This document shows, piece by piece, positions 47,609-55,826 of a DNA stretch of 64,000 bases (the stretch's first letter is position 1; every line of letters begins with the position of its first letter). This DNA comes from Streptococcus suis (GTDB lineage Bacteria > Bacillota > Bacilli > Lactobacillales > Streptococcaceae), in contig CP031970.1 of assembly GCA_022354845.1 (NCBI GenBank), positions 930,001-994,000 of the forward strand, in the 5' to 3' direction. The notes under the pieces were generated by a model. The model was not told the origin of the DNA. It made no database searches and saw only the letters and a list, made by a program, of their open reading frames with translations. Made by a program: the position numbers and the translations under genes.

Positions 47609-49398
47609 CAAATATCTTCGAAAAAATCGTAAATGATTTAAATTTAGAACAAAAAGATGTTGTGGAAAGTGAAGATAACCTTTATGTAAATGCATGTCCT
47701 GGGAGTGGGAAAACAAGGGTACTTACAAGGAAAATTGCTTACCAAGCAATTAAACACGATGGATCACTAAAAAGAATAATTGCTATCACATACACTAATA
47801 GAGCTGCTGAAGAAATTAAGGAACGCCTAAGTTTACTTAGTATAGATGATGATATTAATATTTGGGTGGGGACAATACATCAGTTTTGTCTTGAATTTAT
47901 TATTTATCCTTTTAAAATGAATCTCTCAAGAGTATCAAAAGGATTTACAATTATTGATGATTATACTCAAAGAGCTTACGTCAGCCAAATTAATAATATG
48001 CTGAATTTAAATCTCAAAACGTATGAACTGAACAAAATTGATTTGTCACTTTCTCATGATTTTAAAATTAATGAAGTTCAGTATACTCAAGTTTCTGAAA
48101 TGTATCACACTATGTTGCAAAAAAATAAAGAAATTGATTTTGATATGATTTTACTAGTAGCGTATAAAATTTTAACTGTAAACAGTAACGTTGCACGTAA
48201 TATTGCTAGTAATATAAGGGCGATTTATGTGGATGAATTTCAAGATACTAGAGAATTACAATACAATGTAATAGCTAAATTACTTCAAAACAACCCTCAA
48301 ATTCAGTCAATGTTTGTTGGAGATATTGACCAAGCAATTTATGGATCATTAGATGGTATAGCTAAATCAGTTGAAGAACTAGAAATGCTAACTAGTCACA
48401 CTTTTCAATCAAAGACGCTACATGGCTGTTACAGGTCTAATCAGAGATTAGTAGACTTCTACTCTAATTTTCAGAGTTGTCCTTACGAGATTGAAAGCAG
48501 AGGGAATAATAAAAACGACCGTGGTTTTATAAGTTATGATTGCAAAGTTACTAAGGAGGATTTACCCAACATAATAAAAAATATAATAAAGGAAAAGATT
48601 GAAAGCGGTATTCATGAAAAAGATATTTGTGTACTTGCTCCTCAACACTATCCTCTGTTTTCACTGGGTGAGTATTTAAAGAAAGAATTACCGTATTGCA
48701 ATTTTGATGCTATAAATATATCACCAATTAAGGTAAATAATCATAGTTTATTTTTCAAGTTAGCAATTTTGTACTTTACTGAATCAGGTGAAAAGGTTCG
48801 AAGAAGAAAGCTAATTGCAAACGATATTTTAATTATATTAAAAAATGAATTTGGAATAGAAGTTAAAGATTATTTTATTGACTTAGATTTATTACAGCTA
48901 ATAAACAGTGTGAAAAGAATGTATAGTGGAGACGACAACGGTGTTGATTTATACAAATTTGTTACCAAACATATATTTGTTAATCTTAATATTGACGAGA
49001 AAAATTACCCGTCTATTTTTAAGCACTATCTATTTTTTATTAACGAAGTAGAAGATCGGATAAAAAATAATTCATTATCTAGTAGTGTATCTAGTTTTAA
49101 GAAGATGTTTAAATCTCGAGATGGTATCACACTTACTACAGCACATAAAGTTAAAGGAAATGAGTATGATACTGTTATCGCTATTAATCTTCTAAACGGG
49201 AAAATTCCTCATTGGAATGAAATTTTTAATGTTTCTGATAAAGGAATTAGTTCAGCGAGAAAACTACTATACGTAATTTGTTCAAGAGCAAAAAATAATT
49301 TATTTCTTTTCTCAGAGGTGGGTTATTTTACGAGTAAAGGAGACTTGCTTTATCCCACTCAATTATTAGATAAAATAGAATTTGATTATAATATTTAA
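47605..49398 (+). CDS. gajB: UvrD/Rep-like helicase, GajB-like
   Basis: 597 residues with superfamily 1A motifs: ACPGSGKTRVL (I), TYTNRAAEEI (Ia), VDEFQDT (II), GDIDQAIYG (III), GCYRSNQRL (IV), TTAHKVKGNEYDTV (V) and LYVICSRAKN (VI). In Gabija the helicase senses DNA ends and activates the partner nuclease. Overlaps gajA by four bases and is followed by a terminator, so the two are a closed operon. One sampled line (48781-48840) has 17 of 60 G+C. Confidence 0.87.
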   Translation: MTNIFEKIVNDLNLEQKDVVESEDNLYVNACPGSGKTRVLTRKIAYQAIKHDGSLKRIIAITYTNRAAEEIKERLSLLSIDDDINIWVGTIHQFCLEFIIYPFKMNLSRVSKGFTIIDDYTQRAYVSQINNMLNLNLKTYELNKIDLSLSHDFKINEVQYTQVSEMYHTMLQKNKEIDFDMILLVAYKILTVNSNVARNIASNIRAIYVDEFQDTRELQYNVIAKLLQNNPQIQSMFVGDIDQAIYGSLDGIAKSVEELEMLTSHTFQSKTLHGCYRSNQRLVDFYSNFQSCPYEIESRGNNKNDRGFISYDCKVTKEDLPNIIKNIIKEKIESGIHEKDICVLAPQHYPLFSLGEYLKKELPYCNFDAINISPIKVNNHSLFFKLAILYFTESGEKVRRRKLIANDILIILKNEFGIEVKDYFIDLDLLQLINSVKRMYSGDDNGVDLYKFVTKHIFVNLNIDEKNYPSIFKHYLFFINEVEDRIKNNSLSSSVSSFKKMFKSRDGITLTTAHKVKGNEYDTVIAINLLNGKIPHWNEIFNVSDKGISSARKLLYVICSRAKNNLFLFSEVGYFTSKGDLLYPTQLLDKIEFDYNI

Positions 49399-49437
49399 AA
49401 TACCTAGGTAGTCGTTGTTTTAAATATAGTAGGAATC

Positions 49438-49468
49438 GGACGCTCAGTACGGAGCGTCTATTTTTTTA
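49438..49468 (+). terminator. Terminator of the Gabija-like operon
   Basis: GACGCTC-agtacg-GAGCGTC followed by TATTTTTTT, 40 bases after the helicase stop. Confidence 0.85.
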
Positions 49469-49493
49469 CCCAATTTTGAAAGGAAGTGAACTT

Positions 49494-49574
49494 ATGAAAA
49501 TAAAAAATCAAGAATCAAAAGGTCGCTCTCCCCCCTTTAAAACCATCACACAAATAAGATTCATTCAAACATAA
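49494..49574 (+). CDS. Short peptide before orf23
   Basis: 26 codons (MKIKNQESKGRSPPFKTITQ...) with a good ribosome site (AAAGGAAGTG). It is basic, has no recognised family and lies 23 bases before orf23. It could be a leader peptide or an eroded gene. Confidence 0.35.
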   Translation: MKIKNQESKGRSPPFKTITQIRFIQT

Positions 49575-49597
49575 AAACAGAAAGGATAGGTAAAAAT

Positions 49598-49912
49598 ATG
49601 GAACTTAAATATGTCATTCCTAATATGGAAAAAACATTTGGACAATTAGAATATGCTGGTGAAGGGAACATTGAACAACGTCGAATAAATGGCAGACCAA
49701 CCATTCTCTCTCGTAGTTACAATTTATACTCAACGATTCAACGAGCAGATGATATTGTTGTCATTCTTCCCTCCGAAGCTGGCGAGAAACATTTTGAATC
49801 CGACGAAAAAGTCAAACTCATCAACCCACATATTACCGCAGAAGGTTATAAAATTGGCAATTGAGGATTTACCAATTACATTATGCACGCAGACGATATG
49901 GTGAAAGCATAA
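49598..49912 (+). pseudogene. orf23: Tn916 Orf23-like (DUF961), in-frame stop near the end
   Basis: The frame encodes 88 residues (MELKYVIPNMEKTFGQLEY...), stops at TGA 49862-49864, and continues in the same frame with GFTNYIMHADDMVKA to a stop at 49910-49912. The family normally has an Arg at that place (xRGFTNY), so CGA changed to TGA. The full frame is 104 residues, matching Orf23. The lost 15 residues may not abolish function. Orf23 and Orf22 are paralogous DUF961 (YdcP) proteins, with a role in conjugation that is poorly defined. Confidence 0.85.
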
Positions 49913-49932
49913 GAAAGGAAAGGTGAAAAAAT

Positions 49933-50310
49933 ATGAGATTAGCAGAAGGTATTGTGATTGAAAAAGACCAGACATTTGGCACATTGAAATTTTCCGCCTT
50001 GCGTCGTGAGGTTCGTATCCAGAATGAAGATGGTACGGTTTCCGAAGAAATTAAAGAACGTACCTATGACTTAAAATCAAAAGGACAAGGACGCATGATA
50101 CAAGTCAGTATCCCCGCTTCTGTTCCTTTGAAAGAATTTGACTACAACGCAGAAGTGGAATTAATCAATCCTGTGGCAGATACCGTAGCGACGGCTACTT
50201 TTCGAGGGGCAGACGTTGATTGGTACGTGAAAGCAGACGATCTTGTATTAAAAGGACAGACAAAACCTCATCAGAAATATAAAAAAGAAGCGTCCGAAAG
50301 TGAAAAATAG
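49933..50310 (+). CDS. orf22: Tn916 Orf22-like, DUF961 (YdcP) family
   Basis: 125 residues (MRLAEGIVIEKDQTFGTLKFSALRRE), normal length for Orf22. A small beta-rich cytoplasmic protein. ATG 49933 follows GAAAGGTG. It is followed directly by the Mom-like gene instead of orf21 as in Tn916. Confidence 0.9.
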   Translation: MRLAEGIVIEKDQTFGTLKFSALRREVRIQNEDGTVSEEIKERTYDLKSKGQGRMIQVSIPASVPLKEFDYNAEVELINPVADTVATATFRGADVDWYVKADDLVLKGQTKPHQKYKKEASESEK

Positions 50311-50319
50311 GTGTTGCTT

Positions 50320-51093
50320 ATGACAAACACACCATTGATTTTGAAAGAAATTCCGAAAGATGAAGCCATTTCTTTTATTCGGCAATACCATTATTCAAAG
50401 ATACTCCCTAGATTGTGTAAATACTTTCTAGGGATTTTTTCAGAAGAAAAATTATTAGGCGTTGTGGAATTAGGCTGGGGTACGCAACCCCTACAAACCA
50501 TACGCAAACTCTTTCCCGACAGTTCCCTTCAAACCACAGATTATTTAGAAATTGGAAAGATGTGTTTTCTTCCAGAAATGAATCAAACCAATTATTTTGG
50601 CAGTCAAGCTCTTTCAGCTCTAATTAAGTGGTTGAAAGAACATACGGACTGTCATTTTTTATATACACTGGCAGATGGAATTGAGGGAAAATGTGGCTAT
50701 GTCTATCAAGCGTCCAACTTCTTTTATTGCGGGTATTTCAAGACAAGTGTCTATCGTGATAAGCAGTCATGGGAAAAGATACACCCTCGAAGTGCTCGCC
50801 TTTTATTAGAGGAAAATGCTCGCTTTGAACAGGTAGAGAAAAAGCATTGGCTTTCCCAGGCATTTTGCGAATACAAAGGGATTGAGAAAATCAATGGACG
50901 CATGTTTCGCTATCTCTATCCGTTGAGAAAAGAAGCGAAAAAACTGTTAGGACACACTCTCTATCGACGTCATTATTATCCGAAAGAAAAAGATTTACGC
51001 TTTGAAAAGCGAATCGCTTATCAGAAATATGAAGCCATTTCTCAACCAACTTTTGATAAACAGGCTCGTATCTACAATACACAATTATTTTGA
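50320..51093 (+). CDS. Mom-like (GNAT-related) protein, possible DNA modification enzyme
   Basis: 257 residues. The N-terminal half (about 5-150) has an acyltransferase-like pattern with IRQYHYSK near 22, a GVVELGWGTQP strand, LEIGKMCFLPEMNQTNYFGSQALSALIKW, and LADGIEGKCGYVYQASNFFYCG. This resembles the Mom family, which puts a carbamoylmethyl group on adenine in phage Mu DNA and blocks many restriction enzymes. The C-terminal part is basic (RRHYYPKEKDLRFEKR). The assignment is by pattern and is not certain. It is an extra gene between orf22 and orf21, translated from ATG 50320 nine bases after orf22 and 21 bases before the orf21 start. An anti-restriction role would fit with ArdA downstream. 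Confidence 0.55.
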   Translation: MTNTPLILKEIPKDEAISFIRQYHYSKILPRLCKYFLGIFSEEKLLGVVELGWGTQPLQTIRKLFPDSSLQTTDYLEIGKMCFLPEMNQTNYFGSQALSALIKWLKEHTDCHFLYTLADGIEGKCGYVYQASNFFYCGYFKTSVYRDKQSWEKIHPRSARLLLEENARFEQVEKKHWLSQAFCEYKGIEKINGRMFRYLYPLRKEAKKLLGHTLYRRHYYPKEKDLRFEKRIAYQKYEAISQPTFDKQARIYNTQLF

Positions 51094-51114
51094 TAGGTGG
51101 AAAGGAGGATTTTT

Positions 51115-52518
51115 ATGCCATTGCTTCATGATAGAGGAGAGCGAATCAAAGCCAACGATAAGCACTTGGTCTATCATTTTGTACTAATTTCATTGCTGGT
51201 AGTTTTTCTAGTCGTCCTACTCCCTTTTCATTGGAGAGCGTTACAATCGGTGAACTGGCAAGCAGTTCAGTTAGATACATTTTTCTATCAACTTCATACG
51301 CCATACTTTTGGAGCAGTATTCTCACTGCTCTTTTTGTATGCGGACTTATCAGCTGGCTTTATTATCACTATCGTATAGATTCTATAAAACAGTTAGAGC
51401 ACCGTCAAAAGTTAGCTCGTATGATTTTAGAAAATCATTGGTATGAAGCCGAAGAAACTCAATCAGAGGGATTCTTTAAAGATTTACCCAGCAAGAAAAC
51501 CAAACAACGAATCCGCCATTTTCCTAAAATATATTATCGAATGAAAGATGGACTAATCCATATTCATGTAGAAATCACCTTAGGGAAATATCAAGATCAG
51601 CTTTTGCACCTAGAAAACAAACTAGAAACAGGATTGTATTGTGAATTAGTGGAAAAAACGTTGAAAGATTCTTATGTAGAGTATGTCCTACTTTATGATA
51701 CTATTGGCAATCGAATTGGCATTGAAGACGTGGTAGCTCAAGATGGACGTGTCAAATTGATGGAATCGGTCTATTGGGAGTTCGATTCTCTCCCTCACAT
51801 GTTAATTGCTGGGGGCACTGGTAGTGGAAAATCCTATTTTATTCTCACATTGATTGAATCTCTCCTGCATACAAATGCAAAGCTTTATATTCTTGACCCT
51901 AAAAATGCTGATTTGGCAGACTTAGGGGCGGTCATGAATAATGTCTATTACCGTAAAGAAGATATGTTGGCATGTATCAATCAATTTTACGAAGATATGA
52001 TTGATCGCAGTGAAACCATGAAACAACACCCTAACTATAAAACAGGAGAAAATTATGCTTATCTTGGTTTGTCTGCCAATTTTCTTATTTTTGATGAATA
52101 TGTGGCAATGATGGATATGCTAGGTCGTGAAAGTACCACCGTTATTCATAAACTCAAACAAATTGTAATGTTAGGACGACAAGCAGGCTTCTTTTTAATT
52201 CTTGCCTGTCAACGTCCAGACGCAAAATATTTTAGTGATGGGATTCGGGACAACTTTAACTTCCGTGTGGCTTTGGGTCGTATGTCTGAAATGGGCTTTG
52301 GTATGATGTTCGGAAGCGATACACAAAAACAATTTTTCTTAAAACCCATCAAGGGAAGAGGTTACGTGGATACAGGAAAAAGTGTGATTAGTGAGTTTTA
52401 TACACCCCTTGTACCAAAAAGGTACGATTTCTTAGGAGAAATAGGAAAAGTCATTCAAAAAAAGCAATCTGAGCCTGTACCGCACGAAGTGAAAGGTACA
52501 GGTTCAGACTTGCTTTGA
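51115..52518 (+). CDS. orf21: Tn916 Orf21-like FtsK/SpoIIIE coupling protein
   Basis: Conjugation coupling ATPase (467 residues) that delivers the relaxase-DNA complex to the mating channel. Two membrane spans lie at about 25-45 and 70-92. The motor domain has Walker A AGGTGSGKSY near 232 and Walker B NFLIFDEYVAM near 325. ATG 51115 has AAAGGAGG; the upstream TTG is unlikely. The sequence departs strongly from Tn916 Orf21 in the N-terminal third. oriT follows directly. Confidence 0.92.
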   Translation: MPLLHDRGERIKANDKHLVYHFVLISLLVVFLVVLLPFHWRALQSVNWQAVQLDTFFYQLHTPYFWSSILTALFVCGLISWLYYHYRIDSIKQLEHRQKLARMILENHWYEAEETQSEGFFKDLPSKKTKQRIRHFPKIYYRMKDGLIHIHVEITLGKYQDQLLHLENKLETGLYCELVEKTLKDSYVEYVLLYDTIGNRIGIEDVVAQDGRVKLMESVYWEFDSLPHMLIAGGTGSGKSYFILTLIESLLHTNAKLYILDPKNADLADLGAVMNNVYYRKEDMLACINQFYEDMIDRSETMKQHPNYKTGENYAYLGLSANFLIFDEYVAMMDMLGRESTTVIHKLKQIVMLGRQAGFFLILACQRPDAKYFSDGIRDNFNFRVALGRMSEMGFGMMFGSDTQKQFFLKPIKGRGYVDTGKSVISEFYTPLVPKRYDFLGEIGKVIQKKQSEPVPHEVKGTGSDLL

Positions 52519-52600
52519 TTGGTGTGGCGTTAGCCACGCCAATCCTTTAGCCCCCTCTATCTAACAGGGGGGCACAAATACAACTGAAAACAGGCAATTC
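52517..52600 (+). other. oriT region of the conjugative element
   Basis: Located between orf21 and orf20 as in Tn916. A perfect hairpin GATTGGTGTGGC-gtta-GCCACGCCAATC (52517-52544) is followed by the inverted repeat CCCCCT-ctatctaac-AGGGGGG (52551-52572), the signature of the Tn916 nick region. Confidence 0.85.
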
Positions 52601-52643
52601 TCATCAACCAATGTTGATGGTACAAAGGATTGCGGAAAATATG

Positions 52644-52682
52644 AAAGGTGTAAACTCAAGGGTCATAGTTTACATCTTTTTT
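52644..52682 (+). terminator. Attenuator-like terminator before the relaxase
   Basis: AAAGGTGTAAACT and AGTTTACATCTTT (one G-T pair) make a 13-bp stem followed by TTTT, 17 bases before the orf20 start. Confidence 0.7.
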
Positions 52683-52699
52683 AGATTGGAGGTTTGCGA

Positions 52700-53884
52700 A
52701 TGGAAAACGAAAAAATTTGGATTAAGGAATTGAAAGAAAAGCGACTGGCTTATGGCGTTTCTCAAAATAAACTGGCGGTTGCTTCTCATATTACCAGACC
52801 TTACCTATCGGATATTGAAACAGGCAAGGCAGTCCCTACTCAACAGGTGAAAGAAGATTTACTGAACGCTTTGGAACGCTTCAATCCCGATAACCCATTG
52901 GAGATGTTATTCGACTATGTACGGATTCGATTCCCTACCAATGATGTGGCTCAAATTATCGGTGAGGTTTTACGTTTGAATATGGATTATATGCTACACG
53001 AAGACTTTGGCTATTATTCTTATCCCGAACACTATCGTTTCGGTGATATTGTTGTCCTAGTCTCTCATGATGTAAGTAAAGGTGTTTTATTAGAACTGAA
53101 AGGAAAAGGCTGTCGGCAATTTGAAAACTTTCTATTGGCTCAACATCGGAGCTGGTATGATTTCTTTCAAGATTGCATGGAACATAAAGGTATTTTCAAA
53201 CGCTTGGATTTAGCTATCAACGATAAAACAGGGATTTTGAATATTCCAGATTTGGCAAAGAAATGTAAACAGGAAGAATGCATTTCCGTCTTTCGAAGCT
53301 TTAAAAATTATCGCAGTGGTGAATTGGTTCACCGTGATGAAAAACCATACATGGGAAACACACTTTATATTGGCTAATTAAAAAGTGAAGTCTATTTCTG
53401 TATATATGAGAAAGATTATGAGCAATACGTGAAAAATGATGTTCCCTTAGAAGACGCAGAAGTAAAGAATCGGTTTGAAATTCGGTTAAAAAATGACCGA
53501 GCCACCCAAGCCATGAAAGATTTATTGGCACATCAACAGGCGGAAAAAACAGCCTTTGAAATTATCAATCGCTATATCCGCTTTGCAGATAAAGACGACA
53601 CTAAACGTCGGAGTGATTGGAAAACTAATGAACATTGGGAATGGTTTATCGGTAAAAATCGTGGAGCATTACGCCTAACCACACAGCCAGAGCCTTATTC
53701 TTTTGAACGAACATTGAACTGGTTACATCATCAAGTCGCCCCTACATTAAAAATCGCAAGCATTTTAGATGTTCTCAACGGTACAACCATTATCTCCACC
53801 ATGATTCAGGAAGCCAAACTGACAGAAAAACATGAGAAATTAATTGAACAACAACATCTAGCCATGGAGGATTTGATTACATGA
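52700..53884 (+). pseudogene. orf20: Tn916 Orf20-like MobT relaxase, in-frame stop in the catalytic domain
   Basis: The relaxase that nicks oriT. From ATG 52700 an XRE-type helix-turn-helix (about 10-60) and a Rep_trans domain are read for 225 residues up to NTLYIG. TAA (53375-53377) follows, and the same frame continues with LKSEVYFCIYEKDYEQ to a natural stop at 53884. The family normally reads TLYIGSLKSEVYF, so a Ser codon TCA became TAA. The full frame is about 394 residues, the usual length. The stop splits a conserved block of the catalytic domain, so the protein is most likely inactive unless the stop is read through or a relative supplies relaxase in trans. Confidence 0.9.
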
Positions 53885-54171
53885 GCCTTTTAACAAAAGA
53901 ATTAAAGAAGTTAGGGTTTCAGTGTGGCATTGAGTTTCAAGCGTATATACAAAATACAGGGAAATATACGTCTCTCATTATTGAGGGAAAACGGCAAGCT
54001 GGTGATACCATCTATACCTATGATTTTTACAAGGTGAGATTTTATAATAATTATACCAATCGAGTAACCGTCTATGGAGAGCATTTAACCCCTTTTCAAT
54101 TATTAAGGCGTGTAAAAAGCTATATCTATTATCGAGAAAAATATCTTAAGGAAAGGAGGACAATCACATGA
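53881..54171 (+). CDS. Small protein downstream of relaxase
   Basis: 96 residues, basic C-terminus (RRVKSYIYYREKYLKERR), no membrane segment. It overlaps the relaxase end by four bases and orf19 by four bases, so it is translated within the conjugation operon. No family recognised; absent from the textbook Tn916 gene list. Confidence 0.7.
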   Translation: MSLLTKELKKLGFQCGIEFQAYIQNTGKYTSLIIEGKRQAGDTIYTYDFYKVRFYNNYTNRVTVYGEHLTPFQLLRRVKSYIYYREKYLKERRTIT

Positions 54172-54389
54172 ATTTTGGGCAGAATTTGTACAACTGGTTC
54201 TTGGATAATGCACAGTCATTGGTATTGTTAGCGATTGTTGTCATTGGACTGTTTTTAGGTTTTAAACGAGAATTTTCAAAACTCATTGGCTTCTTGATTA
54301 TTGCTCTAATCGCCGTCGGACTTGTGTTCAATGCAGCTGGCGTGAAAGATGTGTTATTAAACTTATTTAACCGAATCATTGGTGCTTAA
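54168..54389 (+). CDS. orf19: Tn916 Orf19-like small membrane protein
   Basis: 73 residues with one or two hydrophobic segments (about 18-34 and 42-58), nearly the same as Orf19 of Tn916 (start MNFGQNLYNWF). Probable component of the mating channel. ATG 54168 follows AAAGGAGG inside the previous gene. Confidence 0.9.
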   Translation: MNFGQNLYNWFLDNAQSLVLLAIVVIGLFLGFKREFSKLIGFLIIALIAVGLVFNAAGVKDVLLNLFNRIIGA

Positions 54390-54448
54390 CAGATATTTTT
54401 CATGATAAAATAGGAAGTATATATTTTGTTATGAAAGGATTTATGAAT

Positions 54449-55210
54449 ATGTTTACAAATGATCAATTTAAATCTCTTTTAATTAAAACATTAGAAAGAA
54501 AGAGCTCTTCAAATTATTATGAAGGAGGTAACGAGATTGTTTCTAAAATGAAAATATCAGAGGTAACTTTAGATGAGACTGACGATTTTACTTATTATAA
54601 AGGATATAAAAAGGGCTGGAATACGCTTTGCACATATCTTAAAATAAGAGTTCCTTTTGATGATTTAGACTTTTTTGAAAGTCATAAAGATTTGATTACC
54701 CAGACAGCAAGCTCCATATATGATAAACAAGGTGATAATGTATTAGTGGATACTATTTTAGTACCACTTCCAGAGAATTACGAAGTAATTAACTTTAGTC
54801 AGTTGAAAATTAGTGATGTGGTTTCACAAGCTATTGAAGACGCTGAGTCTTTTATGAGTAATGGTGAATATCAACGTGCCTTTGACAGAGTTCACACTGC
54901 TTTTCATGGATATTTAATTGAAATACTAAAAAAATATGAAATTACAGTTCCTAGAGACGAAAATCTATCTAAATTATATAGTAGGATACAACAATTAATT
55001 GAAAAAGAAATTCAACCTACTGAACTTGCTGATATAGTGAAGACAACGATAAGGTCATCAAATGGAATGATTAGCTCTCTTAATGAAGCAAGAAATAGGC
55101 ATTCACTTGCACACCCTAATACAAATATTATTGGAAAGAGAGAAGCAAAACTAATAATAGGTATTTCAAGTACAGTTACAGATTATATTAGCGGATACCT
55201 TGATAAGTAG
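54449..55210 (+). CDS. Abortive-infection-type protein (Abi C-terminal-like domain)
   Basis: About 254 residues. The N-terminal part (1-130) has no clear match. The C-terminal half (about 140-250) matches the Abi_C-type pattern: VVSQAIEDAESFMSNGEYQRAFDRVHTAFHGYLIEIL, then LSKLYSRIQQLIEKE and SLNEARNRHSLAHPNTN. Such domains occur in phage-exclusion proteins. It is an extra gene between orf19 and ardA with its own spacer and terminator. The start is uncertain: ATG 54431 and 54443 are possible; 54449 has AAAGGA at a better distance. No toxin-antitoxin partner is visible. Confidence 0.6.
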   Translation: MFTNDQFKSLLIKTLERKSSSNYYEGGNEIVSKMKISEVTLDETDDFTYYKGYKKGWNTLCTYLKIRVPFDDLDFFESHKDLITQTASSIYDKQGDNVLVDTILVPLPENYEVINFSQLKISDVVSQAIEDAESFMSNGEYQRAFDRVHTAFHGYLIEILKKYEITVPRDENLSKLYSRIQQLIEKEIQPTELADIVKTTIRSSNGMISSLNEARNRHSLAHPNTNIIGKREAKLIIGISSTVTDYISGYLDK

Positions 55211-55237
55211 CGTCATTAACTGATTGCTACTTTTTTT
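55205..55237 (+). terminator. Terminator of the Abi-type gene
   Basis: AAGTAGC (55205-55211) and GCTACTT (55226-55232) with TTTTTAT following; the stop codon lies in the stem. A terminator inside the conjugation operon marks the gene as an inserted cassette. Confidence 0.75.
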
Positions 55238-55270
55238 ATGACTATTTTTATAAAAAGGATGTGATAAGAA

Positions 55271-55771
55271 TTGGAAATGAAAGTCTATGTGGCAAATTTA
55301 GGACGGTATAATGAAGGTGAATTAGTCGGAGCATGGTTTACTCCACCAATTGATGAGGAAGAAATGGCAGAAAGAATCGGTTTAAATGAGGACTACGAAG
55401 AATATGCAATACATGATTTTGAGCTTCCTTTTGATGTGGACGAATACACGCCGATTAGTGAAATCAACCGTCTATGTGAAGCCATTCAAGAAATCGAAGG
55501 TACACCTATTTATAATGAACTCAAAGAAATTCAAGGCATGTGGTTTAGTAGCTTGGAAGAATTACTGGAAAACAAAGAGGATATTCATTGTTATAGTGAT
55601 TGTGATTCGATGGAAGATGTCGCCCGTTATTACGTGGAAGAAACAGGACAGCTTGGTGAAGTCCCTTCCAATTTACAAAATTATATTGACTACCAATCTT
55701 TGGGACGTGATATGGAAATAGAGGGTAATTACCTAGTTACCTCTCATGGGGTATTTGAATATTGTCAGTAA
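55271..55771 (+). CDS. ardA: ArdA antirestriction protein (Orf18)
   Basis: 166-residue acidic DNA mimic that blocks type I restriction-modification enzymes during entry of the element. Motifs: VYVANLGRYNEGELVGAWF, EYAIHDFELPF, GQLGEVPSNLQNYIDYQSLGRDMEI. It matches Orf18 of Tn916 in layout but with clear divergence. TTG 55271 is preferred for its distance from AAAAGG; ATG 55277 is the alternative. Confidence 0.93.
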   Translation: MEMKVYVANLGRYNEGELVGAWFTPPIDEEEMAERIGLNEDYEEYAIHDFELPFDVDEYTPISEINRLCEAIQEIEGTPIYNELKEIQGMWFSSLEELLENKEDIHCYSDCDSMEDVARYYVEETGQLGEVPSNLQNYIDYQSLGRDMEIEGNYLVTSHGVFEYCQ

Positions 55772-55826
55772 GTTTAACAATCCGTGTTATAATTAAATTA
55801 ATAAATAGCACGGAGAGGTATAAATT

